Assembly (NCBI GenBank): GCA_019634245.1 | Contig: JAHQVR010000081.1 | Span: forward strand, 1-30,162 | DNA: 30,162 nt | Source of the DNA: Gammaproteobacteria bacterium | Lineage (GTDB): Bacteria; Pseudomonadota; Gammaproteobacteria; Granulosicoccales; Granulosicoccaceae | Direction: 5' to 3' | Shown: one piece after another, positions 1 to 9,346 of the stretch | How the letters are laid out: every line of letters starts with the position of its first letter | How positions within the stretch are numbered: position 1 is the stretch's first letter | The notes under the pieces: model-generated | The model's database searches: none | What the model was told of the DNA's origin: nothing | Seen by the model: the letters and a program-made list of their open reading frames with translations, nothing else | Translations under genes and position numbers: made by a program

Positions 1-2
1 AG

Positions 3-170
3 TCAACTGCAATGAATCCGTTGCTATACATCCATGCGCTGGTCCCGCTCAGCGCGCCCCTGAAGCAGAGCTGGAATGATGAAATCCGGCTCACGCTTCC
101 AAGAGTTCTAACGGCGATACAGACTATACAAGTAGGTTATTCGCGGGATTTCTCAGTAAAAAGTGACTAA
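3..170 (+). CDS. Possible 3' end of an unrecognised gene, cut by the window edge
   Basis: An open frame enters from the left edge and ends at TAA 168-170, giving about 55 residues without a stop. It contains a hydrophobic stretch near its beginning and ends ...RDFSVKSD. I do not recognise the family, and 55 codons without a stop can occur by chance. Its position, convergent with the nudF operon, makes a real gene end plausible. The TAA lies inside the hairpin described at 160-180. Confidence 0.25.
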   Translation, partial: STAMNPLLYIHALVPLSAPLKQSWNDEIRLTLPRVLTAIQTIQVGYSRDFSVKSD

Positions 171-180
171 TGTCACACTT
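156..180 (-). terminator. Probable rho-independent terminator of the envelope operon
   Basis: Read on the minus strand, the segment forms GTGAC-ATTA-GTCAC followed directly by TTTTT. The stem is short (5 bp, or 7 bp if a 2-nt bulge is allowed). It lies about 60 nt past the nudF stop, where the operon would be expected to end. The same bases also resemble a CRP half-site pair (AGTGA-N6-TCACA, 162-177), but no gene start lies near enough to favour that reading. Confidence 0.45.
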
Positions 181-239
181 ATCTAAATACAATCATCAGG
201 AACGAATCAATCGTTGTAAACGGGGCTTTGATGCAATGG

Positions 240-830
240 CTATCGCGCGTTTTGATACCCCTTAAACCATTGCATCGCGATGATGGAAATGGCATTGCAA
301 ATGGTACGGTTGTCGAGCATTTCGATGGCCTTATCTGCAGGAATGACCTTTACCAAAATATCCTCGTTCTCTTCAGCTAACCCATAAACACCGCCAGCGG
401 AAGACAAATCGGTTTCTGCAAAAAATATAAAAACCTCTTCGGTGGTAGATCCAGGGCTTGCCAAATAATGCGCAATTAGGCTCAATTTCTGCAACTCGAG
501 CCCAGCCTCTTCGAGCGCTTCGCGCTTGGCCACTTCCTCAGGTGCCTCGCCCGGTTTGTCCATCATCCCGGCGATCACTTCCCAGAGCCAAGGCGATTCC
601 TGATTCATTGCACCAATTCTGAATTGTTCCACCAAAGCAACTGCATTGAGTTTAGGATCATAGGGCAACACTGCCGTCACGTTGCCTCTGTGTATCATTT
701 CCCGATCGATCGTTGACGTCCAGCCGCCGTTGTACAAAGTGTGTTTGAACTCCACCTTATCCAATCGATAGAAACCATCAAACACGTTTGAGCGACTGTC
801 AAGTTGCCATTGCTTTTCGTTGTCATTCAT
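240..830 (-). CDS. nudF: NUDIX hydrolase, ADP-ribose pyrophosphatase type
   Basis: This 196-residue protein probably cleaves ADP-ribose to AMP and ribose 5-phosphate in the cytoplasm, as NudF does; the family needs Mg2+ bound by the Nudix helix. The Nudix box lies at about residues 87-110 and ends REALEEAGL, followed by a NudF-like LASPGSTTE segment. Between the first Gly and first Glu of the box there are six residues (MMDKPG) instead of the canonical five. The start ATG follows a TAGGAAA ribosome site that includes the kdsB stop codon. It is the last gene of the comEC-to-kdsB operon, 12 nt after kdsB. The assignment to NudF rather than another Nudix subfamily rests on length and flanking motifs. 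Confidence 0.87.
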   Translation of the reverse strand: MNDNEKQWQLDSRSNVFDGFYRLDKVEFKHTLYNGGWTSTIDREMIHRGNVTAVLPYDPKLNAVALVEQFRIGAMNQESPWLWEVIAGMMDKPGEAPEEVAKREALEEAGLELQKLSLIAHYLASPGSTTEEVFIFFAETDLSSAGGVYGLAEENEDILVKVIPADKAIEMLDNRTICNAISIIAMQWFKGYQNAR

Positions 831-842
831 AATTTTTGTTTC

Positions 843-1610
843 CTAAGCACCCGGTTGCTGAAAGCGTTCACGTAACAATTTAGCAACTGCTTCAACATCC
901 TCCATTCTGTCAACACCCGCAGCATGGGCCTTTTCCAACACATCCACATGAATACGTCCGCCATTGGCCAAAACACGAAGTTGCTCAAGCTGCTCTAACA
1001 CTTCCAAAGCCGCTGGTGGTGTCTTGGAAAACTTGTGTAAAAAACCACAACGATAGGCATAAAGCCCTACATGAACGTAGGCTGCTAGGTGAGAGAGGCC
1101 TTGTTTATCCCGCGCGTAAGGAATGGGAGCTCGGCTGAAATACAACGCCAAATTGTCACAATCCATGACCACTTTAACCCGATCGGGATTTTTTAAATCG
1201 TTCTCAGAGGACACGGGAACGCAAAAGGTGGCCATCGATGCGATGGACGAGCCCCTTAAGTTCTGAGCCAAGCGATCCAAATGCGCAGGCTCCGTTGCGG
1301 GCTCATCGCCTTGCAATCCAACAATTATGGTGTCGCTATTCCAGCGCAGTTTCTCTGCTACTTCAGCAATCCGATCCGTTCCACTGACATGCGCAGCATC
1401 GGTCATCATGGCATCAACACCGATATCTTCACAGCACTGAAGTATTTTTTCATCATCGGTGGCCACAATCACTTGGTCCGCAGCCGATTCGCGGGCACGC
1501 TGGACCACATGTGCCAGCATGGGATGCCCATTTATACGATGTAGTGGTTTACCTGGAAATCGAGACGAGCCAATACGAGCAGGAATCACGATGTTGTAAG
1601 AATCAGTCAT
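843..1610 (-). CDS. kdsB: 3-deoxy-manno-octulosonate cytidylyltransferase (CMP-Kdo synthetase)
   Basis: KdsB activates Kdo with CTP to give CMP-Kdo and pyrophosphate, the sugar donor for the inner core of lipopolysaccharide; it works in the cytoplasm. The 255-residue length is normal. The nucleotide-binding signature IPARIGSSRFPGKPL is at residues 9-23 and the metal/substrate segment LQGDEPATEP at about 99-108; YFSRAPIPY further on is also typical. The ATG overlaps the end of lpxK by 8 bp and is preceded by TGGAG, so translation is probably coupled. Order lpxK-kdsB is conserved in many gammaproteobacteria. Confidence 0.96.
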   Translation of the reverse strand: MTDSYNIVIPARIGSSRFPGKPLHRINGHPMLAHVVQRARESAADQVIVATDDEKILQCCEDIGVDAMMTDAAHVSGTDRIAEVAEKLRWNSDTIIVGLQGDEPATEPAHLDRLAQNLRGSSIASMATFCVPVSSENDLKNPDRVKVVMDCDNLALYFSRAPIPYARDKQGLSHLAAYVHVGLYAYRCGFLHKFSKTPPAALEVLEQLEQLRVLANGGRIHVDVLEKAHAAGVDRMEDVEAVAKLLRERFQQPGA

Positions 1611-2655
1611 GAGGCTCCATCGGTAATGGTAGGGCCTTTAACACCTGGCGAAGCCCACCATCGAATTCTGCCCGTACCTGCAACAGGTACACATTATCTT
1701 TAACGCCATGGAGTTCGTTGAGTTTAACGGCATCTTTAGATGTCACAATCACAGGCAATTCATCGTTAAATTCAATATCATCGAGCGCATAGTTGTAGTG
1801 ATCATTCTTAGGGTGTTCCAATACATCAATACCAAGCGCTTTCAAAGTACCAAAGAAATTGCCCGGATTTCCAATTCCCGCCAACGCATGAGCCGTTGTA
1901 CCACTAAAAGCATCTAGCGAGTAACTTGAGCCATCGGTCAACCGCACAAATTCTGTCGGTTGTAGCGAGAAGCTATGCACATTTTTCTGATAGCGTTTTA
2001 CCGTACTTCGTACGGTATTCAAACTATCGGTGGACGCGTCCTGCTCAAGCCTTGGAGGCTTTTTAATTAATACACAGTCGACACGACGCAATCTAGACAG
2101 AGGCTCTCGCAATGGACCTGCTGGTAGCAACCAGCCATTGCCAAACCCATTTACTCCATCGACCACAGCGATCTCGATGTCTCGAGCCAATCGATAGTGC
2201 TGTAAGCCATCATCAGCCAATACCAAGTTACAGCCTGCTCGGCGAACAAGTTCTTGTGCAGCTTGAGCTCTATCAACACACACACAAACCGGCACCCCCG
2301 GCCCCTGTTTGTGCATGACAGCTTCATCACCCACTAGCGATGGAAGCGTCGTCTCAGTCAGTAGAATCGGTGTTATCTGCGGTCTTCCACCATAGCCGCG
2401 AACCACGATGCCCGGCTTCCAGCCCAAGAGTTCAAGTTCCAGTGCTAATGCTTGTACTACAGGTGATTTCCCTGTACCGCCAACACTGATATTACCCACG
2501 ACGATAACCGGTACTTCGATACTGATCGATGGTTTGATTCCATAGCGGTAAAGCCGGTGCCGCACACTAGACAGCACGCGAAACAAACCAGATAGAGGCA
2601 ACATTAACCACGCCCATACAGAGCGTTCTTGCCAAATATCTTCGATGACCCTCAC
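1603..2655 (-). CDS. lpxK: Tetraacyldisaccharide 4'-kinase (lipid A biosynthesis)
   Basis: LpxK phosphorylates the 4' position of the tetraacyldisaccharide-1-phosphate lipid A precursor at the inner face of the cytoplasmic membrane. The 350-residue protein has a short N-terminal hydrophobic membrane-contact region (about residues 14-28), a Walker A loop GNISVGGTGKS at 54-64 and a DDGLQHYRL motif near residue 148, which are family hallmarks. The start is GTG: the bases GTGA both start lpxK and stop msbA, a classic 4-bp coupling overlap. It sits between the flippase gene msbA and kdsB. Confidence 0.96.
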   Translation of the reverse strand: MRVIEDIWQERSVWAWLMLPLSGLFRVLSSVRHRLYRYGIKPSISIEVPVIVVGNISVGGTGKSPVVQALALELELLGWKPGIVVRGYGGRPQITPILLTETTLPSLVGDEAVMHKQGPGVPVCVCVDRAQAAQELVRRAGCNLVLADDGLQHYRLARDIEIAVVDGVNGFGNGWLLPAGPLREPLSRLRRVDCVLIKKPPRLEQDASTDSLNTVRSTVKRYQKNVHSFSLQPTEFVRLTDGSSYSLDAFSGTTAHALAGIGNPGNFFGTLKALGIDVLEHPKNDHYNYALDDIEFNDELPVIVTSKDAVKLNELHGVKDNVYLLQVRAEFDGGLRQVLKALPLPMEPHD

Positions 2656-4424
2656 GAAAATTGTAAGTGATGGAGTCGCTTGTAGTGAGAGTCAGTGCTG
2701 AGTAACTCACGGTGCGTCCCCACTTCGATGATACGACCTGCATCCATGACCACAATGCGATCGGCTTGTTCAATGGTGGATAATCGATGTGCTACCACCA
2801 AAGTGGTACGTCCTTGCATCAGCTTGTCCAAACCATCTTGAACTTTACGTTCCGATTCAGTATCAAGCGCAGAGGTGGCCTCATCCAAAATGAGTATGGG
2901 GGCATTTTTAAGTAACGCTCGGGCGATCGCTACTCTTTGCCGTTGACCACCTGACAACATAACACCGTTTTCACCGACCAGTGTTTGATACTTGCCTTCA
3001 AGCTCGGTAATAAATTCATGTGCATTGGCAGCTCTGCACGCAGCCTCCAATTCATGGTCTGCCACTTCACCTTCACAGCCATAGGCAATGTTGTTGGCTA
3101 TCGTATCGTTGAACAACATAACATCTTGCGACACGTACGCAATACGTTCTCGTAAAGATGCCAAGGTGTATGTGTCGGTAGATTTTCCATTGACGCAAAT
3201 TTCACCGCCGTCAATGTCATACATGCGAGGTAGCAAGTTGACAAGAGAGGTTTTGCCACTACCCGATTCGCCCACAAAAGCCACCGTTTCGCCAGCATGT
3301 ATTACCAAATCAATCGCTTCTAATGCAACGGGCTTGTCAGGTGAATAACGAAGAGACACCGATCGATACTCAATACTCTGAATATCGCCAGTTAATTCGA
3401 TTGAACCAGAGTCGCGTTCAGACTCGAGATCGAGCGTACCGAACAGACTCTCTCCCGCGGCAATTCCCTGTTGTATCTGATTGTTCAAAGAGGTGAGTCG
3501 ACGCATAGGAGCGAATAGCAGCAACATAGCGGTAATAAAGGACATAAAGCTACCAACGCTAATTCGCTCTGCAAAAATTCCACTGGAGGCGATGAACACA
3601 ATGATCGCTAACGCCGCGGCTACCAATCCCTGAATGATGGGAACGTTCAGGGCCTTTACCATAGTTTCACGCATATTGAACACACGGTTGCGCTCGTTGA
3701 CTACCTCAAACCGTTCCTCTTCCAAATCATGCCCACCAAAAATTTTGATGACGCGACTGCCATCGATCGCCTCCTGGATGACGTGGCTCACTTGTCCCAT
3801 AGAACCCTGAATGCTTCTGCTAATGGCACGAAATTTTTTACTTACCCTGGCGACAATCAAACCAATGATGGGCCCAATGACTAAAAAACACAGTGTCAGT
3901 TGCCAACTCAGATAAAACATCCACGCCAGCAATCCGATAGAGGTCAACGAATCTCTGACCAGCACTGTGAGTGATGTGCTGGCGGCATTAGCAACCTGCT
4001 GGGAATTAAAGGTGATACGGCTGATTAATTCGCCCGATGATGCGTGATCATAAAACGTCGTTGGCAAGTTTAAGTATTTCCTAAACACATCTGCACGGAG
4101 TTGCTTAATCACACTCCAGCCAATCCAGGCCATATAATAGGTGGAGGCAAAACCGGCAAATCCTCGAACTACAAAGATTCCAAGGATGGAAAGAGGTACG
4201 AATAAAATGGCTTGTTTGTTCTGCTCAACAAAGCTGCCATCGAGCATCGGTTTCATCAAAGCAGCAAATGCAGTATCTGTTAGAGCGAATCCGATCATGC
4301 CGGCAATAGCAATAATGAACTGTGTGCGGTAGGGTTTAATATACTGCAGCAATCGGCGATAGGTCTGTACGCCATCGGCAGAACCCATCGAATCACTCGG
4401 TGTTTGGCGACTGGACGTTGTCAT
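2652..4424 (-). CDS. msbA: Lipid A export ABC transporter, permease/ATP-binding protein
   Basis: MsbA is a homodimeric half-transporter that flips lipid A-core across the inner membrane using ATP. The 590-residue protein has an N-terminal six-helix domain (about residues 30-320) and a C-terminal nucleotide-binding domain with Walker A GESGSGKTS (about 384-392), signature LSGGQRQRVAIARALL (about 486-501), Walker B ILILDEATSALD (about 505-516) and the H-loop VAHRLST. Length and order match E. coli MsbA (582 residues). The first ATG has no strong ribosome site; an in-frame ATG 12 codons on (4388) is an alternative. Followed by lpxK with a 4-bp overlap. Confidence 0.95.
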   Translation of the reverse strand: MTTSSRQTPSDSMGSADGVQTYRRLLQYIKPYRTQFIIAIAGMIGFALTDTAFAALMKPMLDGSFVEQNKQAILFVPLSILGIFVVRGFAGFASTYYMAWIGWSVIKQLRADVFRKYLNLPTTFYDHASSGELISRITFNSQQVANAASTSLTVLVRDSLTSIGLLAWMFYLSWQLTLCFLVIGPIIGLIVARVSKKFRAISRSIQGSMGQVSHVIQEAIDGSRVIKIFGGHDLEEERFEVVNERNRVFNMRETMVKALNVPIIQGLVAAALAIIVFIASSGIFAERISVGSFMSFITAMLLLFAPMRRLTSLNNQIQQGIAAGESLFGTLDLESERDSGSIELTGDIQSIEYRSVSLRYSPDKPVALEAIDLVIHAGETVAFVGESGSGKTSLVNLLPRMYDIDGGEICVNGKSTDTYTLASLRERIAYVSQDVMLFNDTIANNIAYGCEGEVADHELEAACRAANAHEFITELEGKYQTLVGENGVMLSGGQRQRVAIARALLKNAPILILDEATSALDTESERKVQDGLDKLMQGRTTLVVAHRLSTIEQADRIVVMDAGRIIEVGTHRELLSTDSHYKRLHHLQFS

Positions 4425-4461
4425 TTAACAGTGACGAGGTTTTTACCGCGCTGGCAGGAGT

Positions 4462-4878
4462 TTACTGAGGACTGTGTGACGTAGCGATCGACATACGCAG
4501 CATACCGAGCTTGGCAGCGGCATCCATGGCGATAACCACAGCTTGATGCGGAGTCTGCGCATCCGCTCGAATGGTTAAAGGAGTATCCCGACGCCCCTCT
4601 GACAATTCATTCAAAGCCGCTTGCACTGTGGGTAAGTCTGCTTGAACCAATTCCTGATCGTTAATAAAAAATCGCCCAGCTGCATTAATCACCACTTCAA
4701 TGGATTCATTGGGCGCATTGGTAGGGTCTTGTGATGCTCGCGGCAATTGAAGGGAGATCTCTGATTCTTTTTGAAACGTGGTTGAAACCATGAAAAAGAT
4801 CAGTAGAAGAAACACAACATCAATCAGCGGCGTGAGGTTTAAATCTAACTCCTCTCGGGTAGTGCGTTTGAATTTCAC
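4462..4878 (-). CDS. exbD: ExbD/TolR-family biopolymer transport protein
   Basis: This 138-residue protein has one N-terminal membrane helix (about residues 15-38) and a periplasmic C-terminal domain. The helix begins NLTPLIDVVFLLLIFF, with Asp20 equivalent to the essential proton-pathway Asp25 of E. coli ExbD. With ExbB it forms the proton-driven motor that energises TonB-type systems or, in related TolQR complexes, the outer membrane. Its ATG overlaps the exbB stop (ATGA), so the two are co-translated. No tonB gene is present in this window, so the partner is unknown; the comEC-exbBD-lpxK context is the one seen in pseudomonads. Confidence 0.92.
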   Translation of the reverse strand: MKFKRTTREELDLNLTPLIDVVFLLLIFFMVSTTFQKESEISLQLPRASQDPTNAPNESIEVVINAAGRFFINDQELVQADLPTVQAALNELSEGRRDTPLTIRADAQTPHQAVVIAMDAAAKLGMLRMSIATSHSPQ

Positions 4879-5501
4879 TGGCTAACTCGAACTTGGCTCT
4901 GACGCTTTTGCATCACATCAACGAGTTTTAACGATTCCTTTTCCATTCCCACCACCAGACCATCTACCTTGCCGCGAAAGTAGCGATAAAACATCAACGC
5001 GGGGATAGCCACCATAAGTCCACCAGCGGTTGTGATAAGAGCTTGCGAGATGCCCCCAGCCAACTGAGCTGGATTGCCAACACCGACCGTGGTGATGTTG
5101 GTGAACACTTTGATCATGCCCACCACCGTACCGAGCAGACCCAGCAGCGGCGTGATAGCCGCGATGGTACCCAGTGCGTTCAGATAGCGTCCCAGTTCAT
5201 GAGCCACATGACCACCAACCTCTTCTATCGAAGCTTTCATCATGTCACGATCTTGTGTCCGGTTTAGCAGGCCAGCCGCCAGTACGCGGCCCAGCGGTGA
5301 AGATTTTTGAATTTCGCGCACCTTTTCTTCTGTCAGCTGTTTGGTGCTGGCCATACGCCAGACATCTGCGACCAGATTATTCGGCAATATTTTGTCCTCC
5401 CGCAGCGTCCAAAATCGCTCACCAATAATGGCCAGCGCTACAATAGAACAGACAATGATCGGCAGCACTAACCAGCCACCTGCAGTCACTATTTCCAACA
5501 C
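4875..5501 (-). CDS. exbB: ExbB/TolQ/MotA-family proton channel protein
   Basis: The 208-residue protein has three predicted membrane helices: near the N-terminus (about residues 8-27), then about 107-130 (AAITPLLGLLGTVVGMI, the family signature) and about 147-172. It forms the pentameric channel around ExbD in the inner membrane. The start is GTG at 5501, preceded by AGGAAG at a good distance; the next codon is TTG. The gene follows comEC by 63 nt and overlaps exbD by 4 bp. It is shorter than E. coli ExbB (244 residues), lacking an N-terminal extension, like the short ExbB forms of other gammaproteobacteria. Confidence 0.92.
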   Translation of the reverse strand: MLEIVTAGGWLVLPIIVCSIVALAIIGERFWTLREDKILPNNLVADVWRMASTKQLTEEKVREIQKSSPLGRVLAAGLLNRTQDRDMMKASIEEVGGHVAHELGRYLNALGTIAAITPLLGLLGTVVGMIKVFTNITTVGVGNPAQLAGGISQALITTAGGLMVAIPALMFYRYFRGKVDGLVVGMEKESLKLVDVMQKRQSQVRVSQ

Positions 5502-5564
5502 GTTGAGGCTTCCTGTTCGGATGAGTCGCGAACGTTTATCGCAACACGGATTTGCATATTCCTT

Positions 5565-7886
5565 CTATTCGGTAACCCACCGATAGCTTTCATGCCATCG
5601 ACGAGCATTGTGCTGCCAGTAGACACGGGGAGGTTCCATCAGACCCGATTGGTCAAATTGAAAGCTCAAAGCGCCTTGCCACCCGGTCACCAGCATGTCT
5701 ACACCAGCTAGTTTATAGCGCATTTGCACGTCACTGTGAGGAAATCCGTAGGCATTTCGCCGACCTGCAGATACAGCGACATACTCTGGCGCAAATGCAG
5801 CGAGTAGCTTATCGCTCGATGATGTTGCGCTGCCGTGATGGGGAGCGGTCATTACTTGCACGGGATACTCTCCCACCCGGCTGATCAGCTTGCGCTCAGC
5901 CCGTGTTTCGATGTCGCCAGTGAGCAAAATTCGACTCGCTCCATATTCAACCAACAGGACACAGGACAGATCATTCTTTGACCCCACATCATGCTCCGCT
6001 GGATGTAATACCGTGAGTTGCAATTGTGCAATCCGGTGGCGTTGGCCAGCATGGCAAACCTGGTAGGGGTCCAAACCAATGGCCTGAGGATTGGAACTGT
6101 ACACGTTGGCGACAGGAAAATGGCGTCTCAAGGAGCTCACACCTGCTGAATGATCCAGATCGTTGTGTGAAATGAACGCATAGTCAATTCGCTGCCGGCC
6201 AGTACTGCGCAGAAAAGGCAGCACCACTGCATCCAAGGCCGTGTCGTCGCCCAGCATCCCACCGGTGTCATACAACACGACGGTACGATCAAAAAACAAT
6301 AGTACCGCCTGACCTTGACCAACATCGAGCACGTGCATCTCTAGTCCGTCCGCCGAAGCTTGCCAGCCATTGTGCAATATCATGGGCAGCAGCAACGGCA
6401 ATGACAACCAACGAAAGTGCCACCCACGTGGTGCCAGTAACCAAACACAAGCAGTCATGCTCATTAATAGGACCCATAAGGAGGGAACCACCACTGGTTT
6501 TGCGTCACCCGACCCTGGCAGCGCACTCAACCCCTCGCTAAGCCACGTCAATAGTGTCAATGGAACAATCAAAGCCAGCTCAGCTAGTGTCGGTAAGAGT
6601 GGGACCAACGGCAAACATAGAAACACCGCTGGTACGACCAGAAACGATACGAAAGGTACCGCGATGACATTGGCCAGGGGGGCTATAAATGATCCACTTT
6701 GGAAGAACCAAGCGCTTATAGGCAGCGTCAGCACAGCGAGAGCCAAATGGATTCGCAGCGCTGTCTGCCAGCGCGGGCGGCGCAAATCGGCAGGTAAGAG
6801 ATAGAAGATCAAAGCGACCGTACCGAATGACAGCCATAGCCCAGCATTCAATCCAGCCAGAGGATTTATCAACAAGGCTAAATTTAACGCGATAAGCAAG
6901 ACACCCATCGGCCGCAGATAACGGTAACAAAGGCTGATGCTGGCCACCAACGCTAACATGACTGTGGCGCGTACGGTCGACACTGATAACCCCGCTAACA
7001 CCGCATAACCGCCGGCGGCGATTAAAGCCGCGATCCAACAAAAATTATTTTTTTGTAGCCGATAGCGGATGGCCGTTGTATAACGCCAGATGCCCGCAGC
7101 GAGGGCGAATACCGCTGTGGCCAGCAGACCGACATGCAAACCTGAAATAGCCACCAAATGTGCAGTGCCCGTACTGCGCAGTAGTTGCCAGCGCTGCTCG
7201 GATAGTAAGCTGGTGTCCCCAAGCATCAATGCCACCAGCAAATCTACCGATGCGTGAGAACCGTGTAGCGAAAACAATCGCGAGCGCAACTTTGAACGAA
7301 GCGTTTGCGGGTGCCATAAACGTGGCTGCGACAAGAGCTTTGCAGTGGCTGTCTCTTCGACGGTTGCTAACACATCGATGCGCTTGCTAAACATCCAACG
7401 TTCGACGTCGAAACTACCCGGGTTACCCAGAGTCGAAACCGCCCGTGACCTCACTGGTAATCGCCAATATTCATCCGCTTTGAAACGCCACGCTTGACCG
7501 TAATAGGCCAGCTTCACCAAGCGTTGCTGCCATTGCTGAAATTTATCCGGCAAACCAACTATCCGCTCCGGCTCGATCAGAAACGACTGACGCTGAGGGG
7601 CATGATCCACCAAACCCACAATGCGTCCTTCGATAACAAAGGACTGTCCGTGCAAATCGATGGGCAATCTGTGCGTGTTAAACCAATGGAACTGCGCTAG
7701 CGCAACGACCACGCCACCAATATACCCCAATGGGATCAGCCACCAACGAACCCCCAACCATCCTGCACAGCTGCTGGTGGCGAGCAAAGCACAGAACAAC
7801 CACCATGGAAATATCTCCGCCAGATTTAAACTCAACAATATTCCTGCGCTGAATCCTAGTGACAGGACAAAACAGTTGTGATTCAC
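5565..7886 (-). CDS. comEC: DNA internalisation competence protein ComEC/Rec2
   Basis: ComEC is the inner-membrane channel that carries single-stranded DNA into the cytoplasm during natural transformation. The 773-residue protein has the expected parts: N-terminal helices with a periplasmic OB-like domain (about 1-170), a multi-helix Competence domain (about 210-500, containing HLVAISGLHVGLLAT) and a C-terminal metallo-beta-lactamase-like domain starting at LDVGQGQ (about 519), with HNDLDHSAG (about 571), LLTGDIE and APHHGS (about 679). The metal-binding motifs look intact. The start is GTG, preceded by a strong AAAGGAGA ribosome site. It is the first gene of the operon ending with nudF. The 171-bp gap to the divergent DUF2062 gene must hold its promoter and contains GTGTG-N8-CACAC at 7985-8002. 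Confidence 0.93.
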   Translation of the reverse strand: MNHNCFVLSLGFSAGILLSLNLAEIFPWWLFCALLATSSCAGWLGVRWWLIPLGYIGGVVVALAQFHWFNTHRLPIDLHGQSFVIEGRIVGLVDHAPQRQSFLIEPERIVGLPDKFQQWQQRLVKLAYYGQAWRFKADEYWRLPVRSRAVSTLGNPGSFDVERWMFSKRIDVLATVEETATAKLLSQPRLWHPQTLRSKLRSRLFSLHGSHASVDLLVALMLGDTSLLSEQRWQLLRSTGTAHLVAISGLHVGLLATAVFALAAGIWRYTTAIRYRLQKNNFCWIAALIAAGGYAVLAGLSVSTVRATVMLALVASISLCYRYLRPMGVLLIALNLALLINPLAGLNAGLWLSFGTVALIFYLLPADLRRPRWQTALRIHLALAVLTLPISAWFFQSGSFIAPLANVIAVPFVSFLVVPAVFLCLPLVPLLPTLAELALIVPLTLLTWLSEGLSALPGSGDAKPVVVPSLWVLLMSMTACVWLLAPRGWHFRWLSLPLLLPMILHNGWQASADGLEMHVLDVGQGQAVLLFFDRTVVLYDTGGMLGDDTALDAVVLPFLRSTGRQRIDYAFISHNDLDHSAGVSSLRRHFPVANVYSSNPQAIGLDPYQVCHAGQRHRIAQLQLTVLHPAEHDVGSKNDLSCVLLVEYGASRILLTGDIETRAERKLISRVGEYPVQVMTAPHHGSATSSSDKLLAAFAPEYVAVSAGRRNAYGFPHSDVQMRYKLAGVDMLVTGWQGALSFQFDQSGLMEPPRVYWQHNARRWHESYRWVTE

Positions 7887-8057
7887 GTAGAGGCTCTCCT
7901 TTGCCGCAGTTCAACTCGTGTAGCTCACCCGGTGGGACACAGGCACCACAACTGGCGTGATCCATTCAACGCCTAGATGATCAAGTGTGAAATACTCCAC
8001 ACAAGCGCTCAATTTTTGGAATGACAGGCCGTTAACACTTGCATACCGAAAATAAAA

Positions 8058-8606
8058 ATGAAAAGTGGTTATTCAATGTTCTGCCAATGGATGCAAAACC
8101 AACACGCTCAAACGGCGCAAAAGATTGCGAGACTTCGAGAACGCATAGCGGGCTATGCGGTAATAGAAAAAATCCTCAAAGAACCCAACTTGTGGCAACT
8201 GGATAAAAACAAAGTCGCCGGCGGAGTTGCAGTGGGATTGTTTGTTAGCTGGTTGCCTATGCCGTTGCAAACACTTCTGGCAGCATGCTTGTCGAGAGTA
8301 ATGCGTGTCCATGTCCCCGTATCCATGGTCATGGTGTGGTTCACCAATCCGTTGACCATCGTTCCACTACTCTATGTGGCCTGGATGGTTGGATCAACCT
8401 TTTTGCCGACCGATCACAATACCATTCTGTTACTCAGTGAGGCACAACAGTCTGGAATTCACGCGTTTTTAGATGCTTTTTTAGCCGCTTGGCCGGTCCT
8501 ACTTCTAGGCTGTATCGTCTGTGCCTGCCTAACTTCAGCCCTTGGGTTTTTATTGGTGCGACTGTGTTGGCGTGAGCCTGCTTACAGTGGCATGGACACA
8601 CGTTAA
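8058..8606 (+). CDS. DUF2062 domain membrane protein
   Basis: This 182-residue protein matches the DUF2062 family: a charged N-terminus, then [20 protein letters not shown] (about 52-71), followed by a helix pair with [13 protein letters not shown] and a final hydrophobic helix near 148-170. The family is an integral membrane protein of unknown function that in pseudomonads lies between lolE and comEC, as here. A later in-frame ATG at 8076 has a slightly better ribosome site (AAGTGG). Its stop TAA shares the palindrome TTAA (8603-8606) with the stop codon of convergent lolD, so there is no room for a separate terminator. Confidence 0.85.
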   Translation: MKSGYSMFCQWMQNQHAQTAQKIARLRERIAGYAVIEKILKEPNLWQLDKNKVAGGVAVGLFVSWLPMPLQTLLAACLSRVMRVHVPVSMVMVWFTNPLTIVPLLYVAWMVGSTFLPTDHNTILLLSEAQQSGIHAFLDAFLAAWPVLLLGCIVCACLTSALGFLLVRLCWREPAYSGMDTR

Positions 8607-9346
8607 TCAGCTTGTAAGACGCCACTGGTTAATCGATAGATTCTATCCATACGGTTAGCCAGGCGCGTGTCGTGAGTGACAATCAAAAAACTAGTGGCCA
8701 GCTCCGCATTCAGTTCGAGCATGAGTTCATATACACGCTCAGCGGTCTGTTCGTCTAAATTTCCCGTCGGCTCATCGGCTAATACAATTTGCGGTGAATT
8801 CACCAAAGCTCTCGCGATAGCGGCACGTTGCCTTTCGCCACCGGATAATTCAGCAGGTTTGTGTCGCAGTCTTTCACCCAGCCCCACTCGAGCCAGTAAT
8901 TCAGCCGCCCGTTCTTGAGCCACGGCCTGCGACTCACCACTGATCAGCAGCGGCATGGCCACATTTTCCATGGCTGAAAATTCTGGTAACAGATGATGGA
9001 ACTGATAAACAAACCCAACGTGACGATTCCTAAGCTTGCCACGAGCAGCTTGACTAAGGCGCGACAACGATTGACCCGCAATATGGACCTCTCCACCTGT
9101 GGGAGTATCGACACCACCGAGCAAATGAAGCAGCGTGCTTTTACCACTACCCGACGAGCCAACGATCGCCACACGATCACGTGGCGCAATGGTCAAAGAA
9201 ACATTATCGAGCACATCAACACTTAAATCGCCCTGCGAATAACGCTTACTCAATTCAGACGCTTGCAGCACTGCAGCGCCGGTTTCAGATTGGCTATCGG
9301 TTTGAGAATCGGTGGACTTCATAGTTGCTCTCGACCCATTATTCAT
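8603..9346 (-). CDS. lolD: Lipoprotein-releasing ABC transporter ATP-binding protein
   Basis: LolD is the ATPase of the inner-membrane complex that extracts outer-membrane lipoproteins and passes them to LolA. The 247-residue protein has Walker [10 protein letters not shown] (about 62-70), a Q-loop [16 protein letters not shown] characteristic of LolD, signature [16 protein letters not shown] and Walker [13 protein letters not shown]. The ATG at 9346 overlaps the end of lolC by 8 bp; a second in-frame ATG at 9322 follows GAGAG and would give 239 residues, nearer to E. coli LolD (233). It is the last gene of a two-gene operon. Confidence 0.94.
   Translation of the reverse strand: MNNGSRATMKSTDSQTDSQSETGAAVLQASELSKRYSQGDLSVDVLDNVSLTIAPRDRVAIVGSSGSGKSTLLHLLGGVDTPTGGEVHIAGQSLSRLSQAARGKLRNRHVGFVYQFHHLLPEFSAMENVAMPLLISGESQAVAQERAAELLARVGLGERLRHKPAELSGGERQRAAIARALVNSPQIVLADEPTGNLDEQTAERVYELMLELNAELATSFLIVTHDTRLANRMDRIYRLTSGVLQAD

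Noticed and set aside
162..177. AGTGA-N6-TCACA as a functional CRP site.
   Set aside because: It lies between convergent gene ends with no start codon nearby, and the same bases make a terminator hairpin with a T5 tract on the minus strand.
6370..6804. 144-codon plus-strand open frame inside comEC.
   Set aside because: Lies wholly opposite the ComEC membrane domain, has odd composition and no recognisable motif; a shadow.
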